From NCBI GenBank assembly GCA_002346435.1, contig DDZT01000084.1:1-40942 (forward strand): 40,942 bases of DNA, in the 5' to 3' direction. Position 1 is the stretch's first letter. The number at the start of each line of letters is the position of its first letter. Positions 33,893 to 40,942 of the stretch are shown piece after piece. The notes beneath the pieces were generated by a model. That model searched no databases, was not told the origin of the DNA, and saw only the letters and a list, made by a program, of their open reading frames with translations. A program made the position numbers and the translations under genes. Source of the DNA: Anaerolineales bacterium UBA3001. GTDB lineage: Bacteria; Chloroflexota; Anaerolineae; Anaerolineales; UBA11657.

Positions 33893-35341
33893 GTGATTTT
33901 GCCAATGAGTAAACTTTCATATCAATCCATCCGGAGAGAAATGGCTTGGGGTATGGCCTCTGAAGCATGCTGCTATGTGTATTATCCTAAGGATAAGAAT
34001 GAGCTGATGGATATTTTTGAACTAGCAAAAAGTAGTGGTATGACAGTCGGTTTCAGAGGGGCAGGCCAGAGTTATGGTGATGCTTCTCTAAATGGAGAGC
34101 AGATTCTTGTTGACCTATCAGGTTGGAATAGTATATTGGACTGGGATTCCGAAAATGGAATAATAACAGTCCAGTCAGGAGTGACTATAGCTCAATTATG
34201 GAGGAGAGTAGTTTCTTCCGGATGGTGGCCACCCGTGGTCCCGGGAACTATGAATCCCACAGTTGGTGGGTGTGCATCAATGAACATTCATGGCAAAAAT
34301 CACTGGCAGGTAGGATCATTCGGTGAACATGTCATCGAGTTTGAGGCTTTACTTCCTAATGGGCAAACAGTACGTTGTAGTCGATCTCAATCACAGGATC
34401 TTTATTTCGGCATGTTGGGATCGTTTGGCATGCTGGGATGTTTTCTATCTATTACTTTAAAGTTGAAGCAAATTGCATCAGGAGCAGTGCAGGTCACAGC
34501 ATTGTCCGCTGCTAATCTTGATGATCTTTTACATATTATCGATTCACATAAAGCTGAAGACTATGTAGTAGGTTGGGTGGATTGTACAGTCGTGGGCAGT
34601 TCTATTGGCAGAGGTATTGTGCACACAGCAAGGCATAAAGAGTTATCAAATAAAAATGTCTTGACAGATGATATATCCAACAACAAGCATGAATTGCCAT
34701 CTGCAATATTTGGCATTCTACCTGCTAAATATCTATGGCTCTTCTTGCGAATGTTGAATCATCGTATGGGATATAAAATTATTAATACGGTTCGTTATTA
34801 TTCGGGTCTGCTCCGCAATGGTCATGGATTCGTCCAATCTCTTGCGCAGTTTAACTTTTTGCTTGACTATATACCCAATTGGAAGCAAGTTTTTTGGCCG
34901 GGAGGTCTAATACAGTACCAGTGTTTTATCCCATTTAGAAATGCCCACACGGTTTTTTCTAAGATACTTCAATGTTGTACCGATAGCAAATTACAACCTT
35001 ACTTGGGGGTTGTCAAAAGGCATAGGAAGGATGACTTCCTGATTTCTTGCAATTTGGATGGTTTTTCACTAGCTATGGACTTCTCAGTGAAAGATAGAAA
35101 TCGTGCTCGGTTATCAAGTCTTTTGGCTAAGCTAGATGAGATTGTACTGGACGCAGGAGGCCGTTTCTATTTTGCAAAAGATAGCACGCTTAAACCCGAA
35201 GCTACGCGGTCTTTTCTGGGGCCAAAAACGATTTCAAGACTAGTTGAATTAAAAGTTATGTGCGATCCAAATAAGATGCTTCAGAGTAATTTGTCTCGTC
35301 GTATATTGCCTGAGTTACATGGTTGCCAGGTGGATAAATAG
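33893..35341 (+). CDS. DprE1-like FAD-binding oxidoreductase
   Basis: This 482-residue flavoprotein of the vanillyl-alcohol-oxidase family aligns by eye with DprE1: GAGQSYGDASLNG for FAD, VTVQSGV-type strand, PVVPGTMNPTVGGC, NIHGKNHWQVGSFGEHV (DprE1 has HGKNHHSAGSFGNHV), LIQYQCFIP (DprE1 LQYQFVIP), RFYFAKDS and a MCDPNKML ending. It would oxidise the 2'-hydroxyl of a polyprenyl-phospho-pentose. The benzothiazinone-target Cys of mycobacterial DprE1 (in ICVDFP) is replaced: here the segment is LAMDFS. Start is GTG 33893; ATG 33905 is an alternative with equally weak ribosome site. It follows its DprE2-like partner closely. The substrate in this organism is unknown. Confidence 0.83.
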   Translation: MILPMSKLSYQSIRREMAWGMASEACCYVYYPKDKNELMDIFELAKSSGMTVGFRGAGQSYGDASLNGEQILVDLSGWNSILDWDSENGIITVQSGVTIAQLWRRVVSSGWWPPVVPGTMNPTVGGCASMNIHGKNHWQVGSFGEHVIEFEALLPNGQTVRCSRSQSQDLYFGMLGSFGMLGCFLSITLKLKQIASGAVQVTALSAANLDDLLHIIDSHKAEDYVVGWVDCTVVGSSIGRGIVHTARHKELSNKNVLTDDISNNKHELPSAIFGILPAKYLWLFLRMLNHRMGYKIINTVRYYSGLLRNGHGFVQSLAQFNFLLDYIPNWKQVFWPGGLIQYQCFIPFRNAHTVFSKILQCCTDSKLQPYLGVVKRHRKDDFLISCNLDGFSLAMDFSVKDRNRARLSSLLAKLDEIVLDAGGRFYFAKDSTLKPEATRSFLGPKTISRLVELKVMCDPNKMLQSNLSRRILPELHGCQVDK

Positions 35342-35355
35342 ATGGCGTGTAGATT

Positions 35356-35408
35356 GCCACAGAAGGTCAAGGATGTTGAAGTAATAATGTTTGCATCGAC
35401 TCTGTGGC
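35356..35408. repeat. 8-bp inverted repeat flanking the nusA promoter -35
   Basis: GCCACAGA (35356-35363) and TCTGTGGC (35401-35408) are exact reverse complements with 37 bases between. The right arm lies in the spacer of the nusA promoter. It may be a looped regulator site, or an RNA stem ending the upstream operon. Confidence 0.4.
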
Positions 35409-35419
35409 TATGATATAAT
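35391..35419 (+). promoter_or_regulatory. nusA: Sigma70-like promoter of the nusA operon
   Basis: TTGCAT (35391-35396) and TATAAT (35414-35419) are separated by 17 bases, the ideal spacing. Transcription should start near 35426, giving a leader of about 94 bases before the nusA ATG. The leader carries the terminator at 35455-35485. Confidence 0.72.
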
Positions 35420-35454
35420 CTCGGCAGTAAGGGTTACAATGAATTAGGATATTG

Positions 35455-35485
35455 AGAAGTGGGTGAGCCCCGCTTCTTTTTTTTT
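35455..35485 (+). terminator. Intrinsic terminator/attenuator in the nusA leader
   Basis: AGAAGTGGG (35455-35463) pairs with CCCGCTTCT (35469-35477) in nine pairs, one of them G-U, with a five-base loop TGAGC, followed by nine T (35477-35485). This is the strongest intrinsic terminator in the window. It lies between promoter and nusA, 35 bases before the ATG, so it would attenuate the whole operon, not end the upstream one alone. Confidence 0.75.
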
Positions 35486-35519
35486 GGAAAGTTATTATAC
35501 TGCGGGAGAACAACATAGT

Positions 35520-37418
35520 ATGAAAAGTGAATTTGCACTAGCATTCAATGAGATTGCAGAACGAAGTCGCTTAGAAACTAAAACGATAATATCGGCTGTA
35601 GAATTGGCCCTTGAGCAAGCATATAGGAAATCAGTTACTGCTTCGGATGCTCAGGAAATAGTTGCTCGGGTCGAACCTGGAAGTGGACAAGTATCCGTTT
35701 TTGCAGAAAAAGAAGTTGTGGATGATCCTCAAGATGATCGTACCGAGGTTGCTTTATCAATAGCTCGTGAAATAGATTCAGAAGTGCAGTTGGGCGACTT
35801 GATTAAAGTTGATTCTACACCTTCTGGTTTCGGTAGGATTGCAGCACAAACAGCAAAGCAAGTGATATTACAAAAGCTGAAAGAAGCCGAACGTGAAAGT
35901 CAGTATCAAGAATATATTGAGCGTGAGGGTGACATTATTCACGGTACGGTTCAGAGCTATAGCATGAAAGGTGTTACCCTATCTTTAGGCCGTGCAGAAG
36001 CGCAAATGCCTCGGAATCAGCAAATGCCTGGTGAACGATATCGTACTCATGAAAAATTGCGGGTTTACTTGGTGGAAGTCAGAAAGACCTCGCGTGGTCC
36101 CGAGATAATAGTTTCACGTACACATCGCAATTTGTTGCGACGTTTATTAGAGATGGAGGTACCTGAAATTTATAATGGAATAGTTGAGATCAAATCTATA
36201 GCTAGAGAGGCTGGATATCGGTCAAAAGTTGCTGTTGATGCTATGCAGCAGGGTATTGATCCTGTAGGAGCCTGTGTTGGTATGAGAGGAATGAGAATTC
36301 AGTCAATTGTAAAGGAATTACATGGAGAGAAGATAGATGTAATTCAATGGAATCCTGATGCATCTGTCTTTATCTCAAAAGCACTGAGTCCAGCTCGGGT
36401 ATCTGGTGTGCATTTGGAGGATGATACAACTCCAGAAGGGCGCACAGCTACTGTAATTGTTCCTGACGATCAATTGTCTCTCGCTATTGGACGTGAAGGT
36501 CAGAACGCACGTCTTGCTGCGAAGCTTACTGGTTGGCGCATTGATATAAAAAGTTTGGCTGAGGCTGCGCATGAATCAATAGATCGACTTCGTGATGATG
36601 ATTATTACGGCAAGCTCGCTGTAGAATTGGAATCTGACAGGGAAAGGGTTAAAATTACTTTGGGTAAAATGGATGAAGGCAAACCTGTTATGCCAGAGGA
36701 ATATAGTACTTTGACAAGTTTAGTCAATTCTGTGGAGGAAAGAAGGCTTGAGATGCATGAAGCTGAGCTTGCTGAAAGAAGGGCTAAACTGGAAGTTGTT
36801 CGTGCTGGAATTCCTGAATCTGCATATAGTTTTTCGTTGGGTGATGCTGATTGTCTAACTGATCGTATAAGAACCATTTTAGCGGAAGCTAATTTTGAGA
36901 CAGTTGGACAGGTGTTAGAACAATTGTCTATGGACTCGGATGTTATATTGGCATTGAGCGGTATTGGGCCGAAGGTGGTTGAGAACATACATGGCAAGCT
37001 GAATGAATTAGCTGCTGATATGCCTGAACCTGAAATGGTTGATGAAGAGCATGATATCCTCGATGATACAGGTATTGATAGTGACGAGTCAGAATCTAAA
37101 TTGTTGGAGCCGGAAGTCGTTGATGGTGATGAACAGAAAACAAAAACTGCTGAGGAAGAATTAGAAGTGGATTTGCAAGACGATGATAGTACATTTGCTG
37201 AGACTATTGAGCAAACCGATGACACAATGGTTCCAGATTATGAAGGAGATGGTCAGGACATTGACAAATTATTACAATCGAAAGATAAAAAGAAAAAGCG
37301 TCGTAAGAAACGCACAACTGTATTTGATGATGAAAGAGGAGTGTACATAACTTCTCATTCACATAAACGTAGCAGGGGACAGTTTAACTGGGAAGATGAA
37401 ATCGAAGATATCGAGTAG
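35520..37418 (+). CDS. nusA: Transcription elongation/termination factor NusA, with acidic-basic C-terminal tail
   Basis: NusA binds RNA polymerase and controls pausing, termination and antitermination. The start ATG 35520 begins MKSEFALAFNEIAER, the standard NusA N-terminus; the frame upstream covers a terminator. Order of domains: N-terminal RNAP-binding, S1 (GDIIHGTVQSYS), KH1 (DPVGACVGMRGMRIQSIVKEL), KH2 (LAIGREGQNARLAAKLTGWRIDI), then a helix-hairpin-helix-like region (LSGIGPKVVENIHGKL). About 110 further residues are an acidic stretch (DDTGIDSDESESKLLE, ELEVDLQDDD), a basic cluster KDKKKKRRKKR and FNWEDEIEDIE at the end. Leader contains an intrinsic terminator, suggesting self-control. 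RimP, the usual upstream gene, is missing. Confidence 0.95.
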   Translation: MKSEFALAFNEIAERSRLETKTIISAVELALEQAYRKSVTASDAQEIVARVEPGSGQVSVFAEKEVVDDPQDDRTEVALSIAREIDSEVQLGDLIKVDSTPSGFGRIAAQTAKQVILQKLKEAERESQYQEYIEREGDIIHGTVQSYSMKGVTLSLGRAEAQMPRNQQMPGERYRTHEKLRVYLVEVRKTSRGPEIIVSRTHRNLLRRLLEMEVPEIYNGIVEIKSIAREAGYRSKVAVDAMQQGIDPVGACVGMRGMRIQSIVKELHGEKIDVIQWNPDASVFISKALSPARVSGVHLEDDTTPEGRTATVIVPDDQLSLAIGREGQNARLAAKLTGWRIDIKSLAEAAHESIDRLRDDDYYGKLAVELESDRERVKITLGKMDEGKPVMPEEYSTLTSLVNSVEERRLEMHEAELAERRAKLEVVRAGIPESAYSFSLGDADCLTDRIRTILAEANFETVGQVLEQLSMDSDVILALSGIGPKVVENIHGKLNELAADMPEPEMVDEEHDILDDTGIDSDESESKLLEPEVVDGDEQKTKTAEEELEVDLQDDDSTFAETIEQTDDTMVPDYEGDGQDIDKLLQSKDKKKKRRKKRTTVFDDERGVYITSHSHKRSRGQFNWEDEIEDIE

Positions 37419-37431
37419 TTAAGTATAAACT

Positions 37432-37734
37432 GTGCAAATGACCAACAAAATGAAAAAAATACAAATAAGAACATGTATTGCTTGTCGGTCGACTGATGTT
37501 AAGCATGGATTAATAAGACTTGTGAATAGCCAAAATGGGATTTTGGTTGATAAAACTGGTAAACGTAATGGTCGGGGTGCTTATATTCATGATAATTACA
37601 AATGCTGGGGTCGTATATTAGATGGGCGTGTTCTTACTAAAGCCTTGCGTGTTGATGATCATCCAGATAATCTACTAGGTCTTAGGAAGGATATAGAGAA
37701 AATTACTGCAAAAATGAGTTTTGAGGTGGTGTAG
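37432..37734 (+). CDS. ylxR: YlxR/RnpM family RNA-binding protein
   Basis: This protein of about 100 residues is the YlxR (DUF448) family, recently linked to RNase P control as RnpM. The key start RTCIACR and the GRGAYIHDNYKCW segment are typical. It sits between nusA and infB, as usual. The frame begins with GTG 37432; ATG 37438 is possible and slightly shorter, and neither has a good ribosome site. The stop overlaps the infB GTG start (TAGTG), so translation is coupled. Confidence 0.9.
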   Translation: MQMTNKMKKIQIRTCIACRSTDVKHGLIRLVNSQNGILVDKTGKRNGRGAYIHDNYKCWGRILDGRVLTKALRVDDHPDNLLGLRKDIEKITAKMSFEVV

Positions 37735-39518
37735 TGACTGAAGATAAAAGTACGCGCGTAATAGTTCCCGAATTGGTTACTGTTCGGGAATTGGCTGATC
37801 TTATTGAGGTTAGTCCAATTGCAGTAATCAAACAACTTATGGCTAATGGCGTGATTGCTAACATTAACCAGCAAATTGATTACGAAACGGCAGCAATAGT
37901 AGCTGAGGAGATGGGGCGTGAAGTTGAACCACAAGCTTCTGAAGAAGAATTAGAAGATAAATCTAGTGTTGCTTTGCCTGAGTGGCGTAAGATTATTGAA
38001 GAGGAAGATGAAACTGATCTAGAGCAAAGACCGCCGGTTGTAGCAATTTTGGGGCATGTAGACCATGGTAAGACTTCATTACTGGATGTAATCCGTCGCG
38101 CTAACGTGGTTGAAGCTGAGGCAGGTGGAATTACCCAGCATATTGGTGCCTATCAGATTGATTGGGAAGGTCGACCAATTACATTCCTAGATACTCCGGG
38201 TCATGAGGCATTTACTGCAATGCGAGCTAGAGGTGCTCAATCCACAGACATTGTTGTGCTTGTGGTTGCAGCTGATGATGGGGTAATGCCTCAGACTAAA
38301 GAGGCGATTGCACATGCTCAAGCTGCGGGCGTACCTATCGTTGTGGCTCTTAATAAGATAGATGTTACTGGGGCTAATCCGGAAAGAGTCAAACAACAAT
38401 TGTCGGATTCCGGTTTAACTACAGATGAATGGGATGGTGATACTATGGTAGTGCCAGTATCAGCAAAAGATTCGACAGGCATAGATGATTTACTACAAGC
38501 CATCTTGTTGATTAGTGAGGATATTGCGATTAATGCTAATCCTAATGCTGACGGTACGGGGATGGTTATAGAATCCAAAATAGACAAAAATCGTGGTGTT
38601 ATTGCTACTTTGTTAGTACAAAATGGGACCCTTCGAAAAGGCGATATAGTAGTAGTTGGGGGTGCTTGGGGACGAATGAGGGCAATGTTTTCTCATAGTG
38701 GTGATTCTATTGATGAGGCAATTCCATCTTGTCCAGTTGAGGTGATGGGTTTAGATGTGGCCCCTAGGGCTGGTGATACGTTTAAGACTGTCGAGACTGT
38801 TCGTCAAGCAAGAACAAGTGCATCCGAAACGCATAAGTCGCAAAAGACGATTGGACAGATCTCACCTATGGTTGATTTGGAGAGCATTTTTGCTGAGTTT
38901 GAATCTGGGAAAACACAGGAATTGAATCTTGTAGTAAAAGTCGATGTTCAAGGCTCCTTAGAGCCAATAGTTAATTCACTCGAACAACTTGGAACAGAAG
39001 GACTAAAAGTTCGACTTTTACATACAGAATTGGGGAACATTAATGAAAACGATGTTCTTCTTGCTATTGCTTCTAGAGCTATAGTTATCGGGTTTAACGT
39101 CACGCCAGATACGTCTGCTCAAAATTTAGCTCGTACTAAAGGAGTGTCTATTCGTGAATATCAAGTCATCTACAGATTGGTGGAAGATGTTGAGAAAGCA
39201 CTACAAGGCCTATTAGAACCTGAAGAACAAGAGGTGGTTGTGGGAGAAGCAGAGGTGCGTGAAGTATTCAAAATATCAAAAATAGGTCAAATTGCAGGTT
39301 GTTATATGAGATCAGGAGAGTTTCGTCGAAAGGCTCTGGCTCGTGTGGTTCGGGGTGACAAAGTTATTCATGATGGTAGTATTTCCTCTCTAAAACATGA
39401 AAAAGATGATGTGAATCAAGTACGTAAAGGGTTTGAGTGTGGAATAGGACTTAAAGGTTTTCAAGACTTTGAGATTGGAGATGCATTGCAATGTTATGTT
39501 TTGGAAGAGGTAAGATGA
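37734..39518 (+). CDS. infB: Translation initiation factor IF-2
   Basis: IF-2 is the GTPase that brings initiator tRNA to the 30S subunit and promotes subunit joining. IF2_N appears at VTVRELADLIEVSPIAVIKQL (near residues 17-37). The G domain has GHVDHGKTS (G1), DTPGHEAF (G3), NKID (G4) and SAKDS (G5), followed by domains II-IV. At 594 residues it is short, since the variable N-terminal extension is only about 95 residues. Start is GTG, overlapping the ylxR stop by one base. RbfA begins one base after the stop codon, so the order infB-rbfA is tightly packed. Confidence 0.96.
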   Translation: MTEDKSTRVIVPELVTVRELADLIEVSPIAVIKQLMANGVIANINQQIDYETAAIVAEEMGREVEPQASEEELEDKSSVALPEWRKIIEEEDETDLEQRPPVVAILGHVDHGKTSLLDVIRRANVVEAEAGGITQHIGAYQIDWEGRPITFLDTPGHEAFTAMRARGAQSTDIVVLVVAADDGVMPQTKEAIAHAQAAGVPIVVALNKIDVTGANPERVKQQLSDSGLTTDEWDGDTMVVPVSAKDSTGIDDLLQAILLISEDIAINANPNADGTGMVIESKIDKNRGVIATLLVQNGTLRKGDIVVVGGAWGRMRAMFSHSGDSIDEAIPSCPVEVMGLDVAPRAGDTFKTVETVRQARTSASETHKSQKTIGQISPMVDLESIFAEFESGKTQELNLVVKVDVQGSLEPIVNSLEQLGTEGLKVRLLHTELGNINENDVLLAIASRAIVIGFNVTPDTSAQNLARTKGVSIREYQVIYRLVEDVEKALQGLLEPEEQEVVVGEAEVREVFKISKIGQIAGCYMRSGEFRRKALARVVRGDKVIHDGSISSLKHEKDDVNQVRKGFECGIGLKGFQDFEIGDALQCYVLEEVR

Positions 39519-39519
39519 T

Positions 39520-39906
39520 ATGGGCCGTGTCCGGGGTATCAATCAGAAACGTGTTGCTGAGAGATTGCATTTGTCCATCGCTTCTCTAATTAGTAATGGT
39601 ATGCGAGATGATCGTCTAAACTTAGTTACTGTCACCCATGTAAATGTAGATAGAGAACTTGAACATGCAAATGTTTGGGTATGTGCACCATCACAAGGTA
39701 AGGATAGAAGTCAGCAGGTGTTAAGAGCTCTAACTGGTGCTGCGGGATTTGTCCGACATGAACTTGCATCAAAATTAAAGTTAAGGCGTATCCCCCAACT
39801 TCATTTTCATTGGGATTTCACCCCAGATAAAGCCGCGAAAATCGAAAAGATCATTGATGGTATAAATGATTCATATGAGGATGCCCGTGTCAAAAGAAAT
39901 TCTTAA
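39520..39906 (+). CDS. rbfA: Ribosome-binding factor A (RbfA)
   Basis: This 128-residue KH-type protein helps 16S rRNA maturation in the 30S subunit. RVAERLHLSIASLI at the N-terminus and the LRRIPQLHFHWDFTPDKAAKIEKII segment match the family end. The ATG is one base after the infB stop. The 3' end overlaps the DHH gene by about 20 to 41 bases, depending on the start chosen. Length is as expected. Confidence 0.93.
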   Translation: MGRVRGINQKRVAERLHLSIASLISNGMRDDRLNLVTVTHVNVDRELEHANVWVCAPSQGKDRSQQVLRALTGAAGFVRHELASKLKLRRIPQLHFHWDFTPDKAAKIEKIIDGINDSYEDARVKRNS

Positions 39907-40864
39907 AGCTAAAGAATGGCTGCATGGGGCAGACCACATATGTGTTGTAGGTCATGAAAGTCCTGATGGAGATGCAGTGGGTTCAGTGCTTGGCATGACG
40001 TGGGCATTGAGGACAATAGGCAAAAAAGTTTCGTCATCATTACCGGATGATGTTCCTGCAAGTTTTTCTTTTCTACCCGGTAGCGAGGACATCATTAATG
40101 ATATTCCTCCTGATGCTGATATGTTAGTCTCAGTAGATTCAGCCGACTTGGATAGATTAGGGGTTTTAGTTGAAAAACTAGCAGCTCCAATTGATATTAA
40201 CATTGATCATCATATTAGCAACAGCAATTTTGCGATTATTAATCTTGTAGACAGTGAAACGGCTGCCACAGCTGAGTACCTAGTTGGTTTGTTGACATTA
40301 TTGGGATTATCAATGAATGATAAAGTGGCTAAGTGTTTGTTGACTGGTCTTGTAACTGATACGCTTGGTTTTCGTACTAGTAGTACAAGGTCCGAGACTT
40401 TGTCTGCTGCGCATCATTTGATGCAGTATGATGTTAGTCTACATGATATTTATCATAGAACATTGCACAGACGCTCTTATGAAGCTACCAAGCTCTGGGG
40501 ACAGGCTTTAGGAAATGTAAGTTTTGAAGATGGCTTGGTCTGGACTCAAGTCACATTGGAAGGTAAAGCAGATATTGGATATACAGCTAGGGGTGATGCT
40601 GATGTTGTATCGCAATTGACAGCAATTGAGGGAACAGAAGTTGCTGTTGTTTTTGTTGAACGTGCAAATTCTGAGGTCAAAATCAGTTGGCGATCCTTGA
40701 ATGGTATTGATGTGGCTGATGTCGCAAGGGGTTTCGGTGGCGGAGGACATCAAGCAGCAGCCGGGGCAAGTATTTATGGTACTAATCTAGAAAGAGCACA
40801 AGATGTTGTCTTAGAGCGTACGCGTGAGGCTATGCATAAGTATCGTACTAAATTCACTGCTTAG
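39887..40864 (+). CDS. nrnA: DHH/DHHA1 phosphoesterase (NrnA-like)
   Basis: This protein is a DHH-DHHA1 phosphoesterase that should degrade short RNA (nanoRNA) and perhaps dephosphorylate pAp or cyclic-dinucleotide products. Motifs: HESPDGDAVGS (I), SVDSAD (II), IDHHISN (III), GLVTDTLGFR (IV), and DHHA1 GFGGGGHQAAAG. I choose GTG 39887, since GAGG lies 6 bases before it; ATGs at 39866, 39875 and 39881 are in frame but have no good ribosome site. It overlaps rbfA, as is common in this operon, and truB follows 35 bases later. Confidence 0.9.
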   Translation: MSKEILKAKEWLHGADHICVVGHESPDGDAVGSVLGMTWALRTIGKKVSSSLPDDVPASFSFLPGSEDIINDIPPDADMLVSVDSADLDRLGVLVEKLAAPIDINIDHHISNSNFAIINLVDSETAATAEYLVGLLTLLGLSMNDKVAKCLLTGLVTDTLGFRTSSTRSETLSAAHHLMQYDVSLHDIYHRTLHRRSYEATKLWGQALGNVSFEDGLVWTQVTLEGKADIGYTARGDADVVSQLTAIEGTEVAVVFVERANSEVKISWRSLNGIDVADVARGFGGGGHQAAAGASIYGTNLERAQDVVLERTREAMHKYRTKFTA

Positions 40865-40899
40865 TCCACCAATATTCTTCTACAGTGATTAATCATTCC

Positions 40900-40942
40900 A
40901 TGAATGGATGGCTATTGATTGATAAGCCAAGTGGTGTCAGTT
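40900..40942 (+). CDS. truB: TruB tRNA pseudouridine-55 synthase, N-terminal fragment at window edge
   Basis: ATG 40900 opens a frame reading MNGWLLIDKPSGVS, the usual TruB start (NGxLLIDKPxGxxS), before the window ends. TruB makes pseudouridine 55 in the T loop of tRNAs. It follows the DHH gene, the standard order in rbfA-nrnA-truB operons, so the partial call is firm despite only 14 residues. Confidence 0.85.
   Translation, partial: MNGWLLIDKPSGVS

Noticed and set aside
33884..33899. Direct repeat AAACGTGAT before the DprE1-like gene
   Set aside because: Two short AT-rich copies overlapping the start codon region are too short to separate from chance.
35463..35519. Longer NusA starting with GTG at 35463
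   Set aside because: That extension translates the terminator hairpin and T run; family N-termini begin at the ATG at 35520.
36605..37225. 206-codon open frame on the minus strand
   Set aside because: It lies wholly inside nusA, is Ser-rich as expected for the complement of acidic codons, and has no family signature or ribosome site.
1..40942. CRISPR arrays, tRNA, rRNA, insertion sequences, prophage
   Set aside because: I looked through the intergenic regions for regular repeats, cloverleaf ends, terminal inverted repeats and transposase motifs and found none; almost all sequence is accounted for by typical chromosomal genes.

Overview
The window looks like chromosomal DNA of an AT-rich, uncultivated-type bacterium. 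Coenzyme F420 genes, a b-type-heme HdrDE-like Fe-S protein, a GT39-type mannosyltransferase with a C-terminal beta domain, LysM/M23 envelope proteins and an acidic-tailed NusA together suggest Chloroflexota, perhaps a SAR202 or Dehalococcoidia relative. This placement is inference from gene content; there is no rRNA in the window. I see no phage, insertion sequence, CRISPR array, tRNA or rRNA.

Layout. 1-1252 (minus): a cysM-like synthase overlapping a JAMM/MPN peptidase, the arrangement of a sulfur-carrier cysteine pathway. 1617-2438: membrane-anchored amidase. 2624-10464 (plus): a coenzyme F420 island with an SsnA-like amidohydrolase, npdG, cofE, a PPOX flavin/F420 enzyme, an SGNH membrane protein, a nitroreductase resembling the C-terminal half of FbiB, cofD, cofC and a luciferase-like F420 oxidoreductase. 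10494-13560 (minus): threonine-to-glycine genes kbl and tdh behind an endonuclease IV-like TIM barrel. 13594-16735: a divergent pair, a LysM/M23 lipoprotein and a secreted glycosidase-like protein. 16737-20122: an iron operon with a sigma70-like promoter, a perfect 16-bp DtxR-type palindrome at the predicted transcription start, a membrane-anchored DtxR-FeoA-FeoA protein, and FeoB split into a GTPase and a permease. 20145-25532: YjbQ, a DsbA-like oxidoreductase, an HdrDE/EtfD-like membrane Fe-S protein and a GT39 glycosyltransferase. 25550-29946 (minus): TIGR01777 epimerase, ALDH7-like dehydrogenase and an adaptor lipoprotein with no transporter beside it. 30313-32884: fabG, then nusB-tatB-tatC with ATGA overlaps. 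33104-35341: a DprE2/DprE1-like pair. 35391-40942: the transcription-translation operon nusA-ylxR-infB-rbfA-DHH-truB, with a good promoter and a strong intrinsic terminator inside the leader.

How the genes work together. CofC and CofD build dehydro-F420-0, the FbiB-like reductase would reduce it, CofE adds glutamate, NpdG exchanges hydride with NADPH, and the PPOX and luciferase-like enzymes are candidate users. The deazaflavin synthase genes (cofG/cofH or fbiC) are not in the window. The iron operon appears self-regulated. The most interesting unexplained signals are the nusA leader terminator, the operator on the feo promoter, a compact GC-rich foldable element at 32906-32979 after tatC, a structured element before cysM, the DprE1/DprE2-like pair, and an Fe-S protein whose conserved N-terminus lies upstream of every normal start codon.
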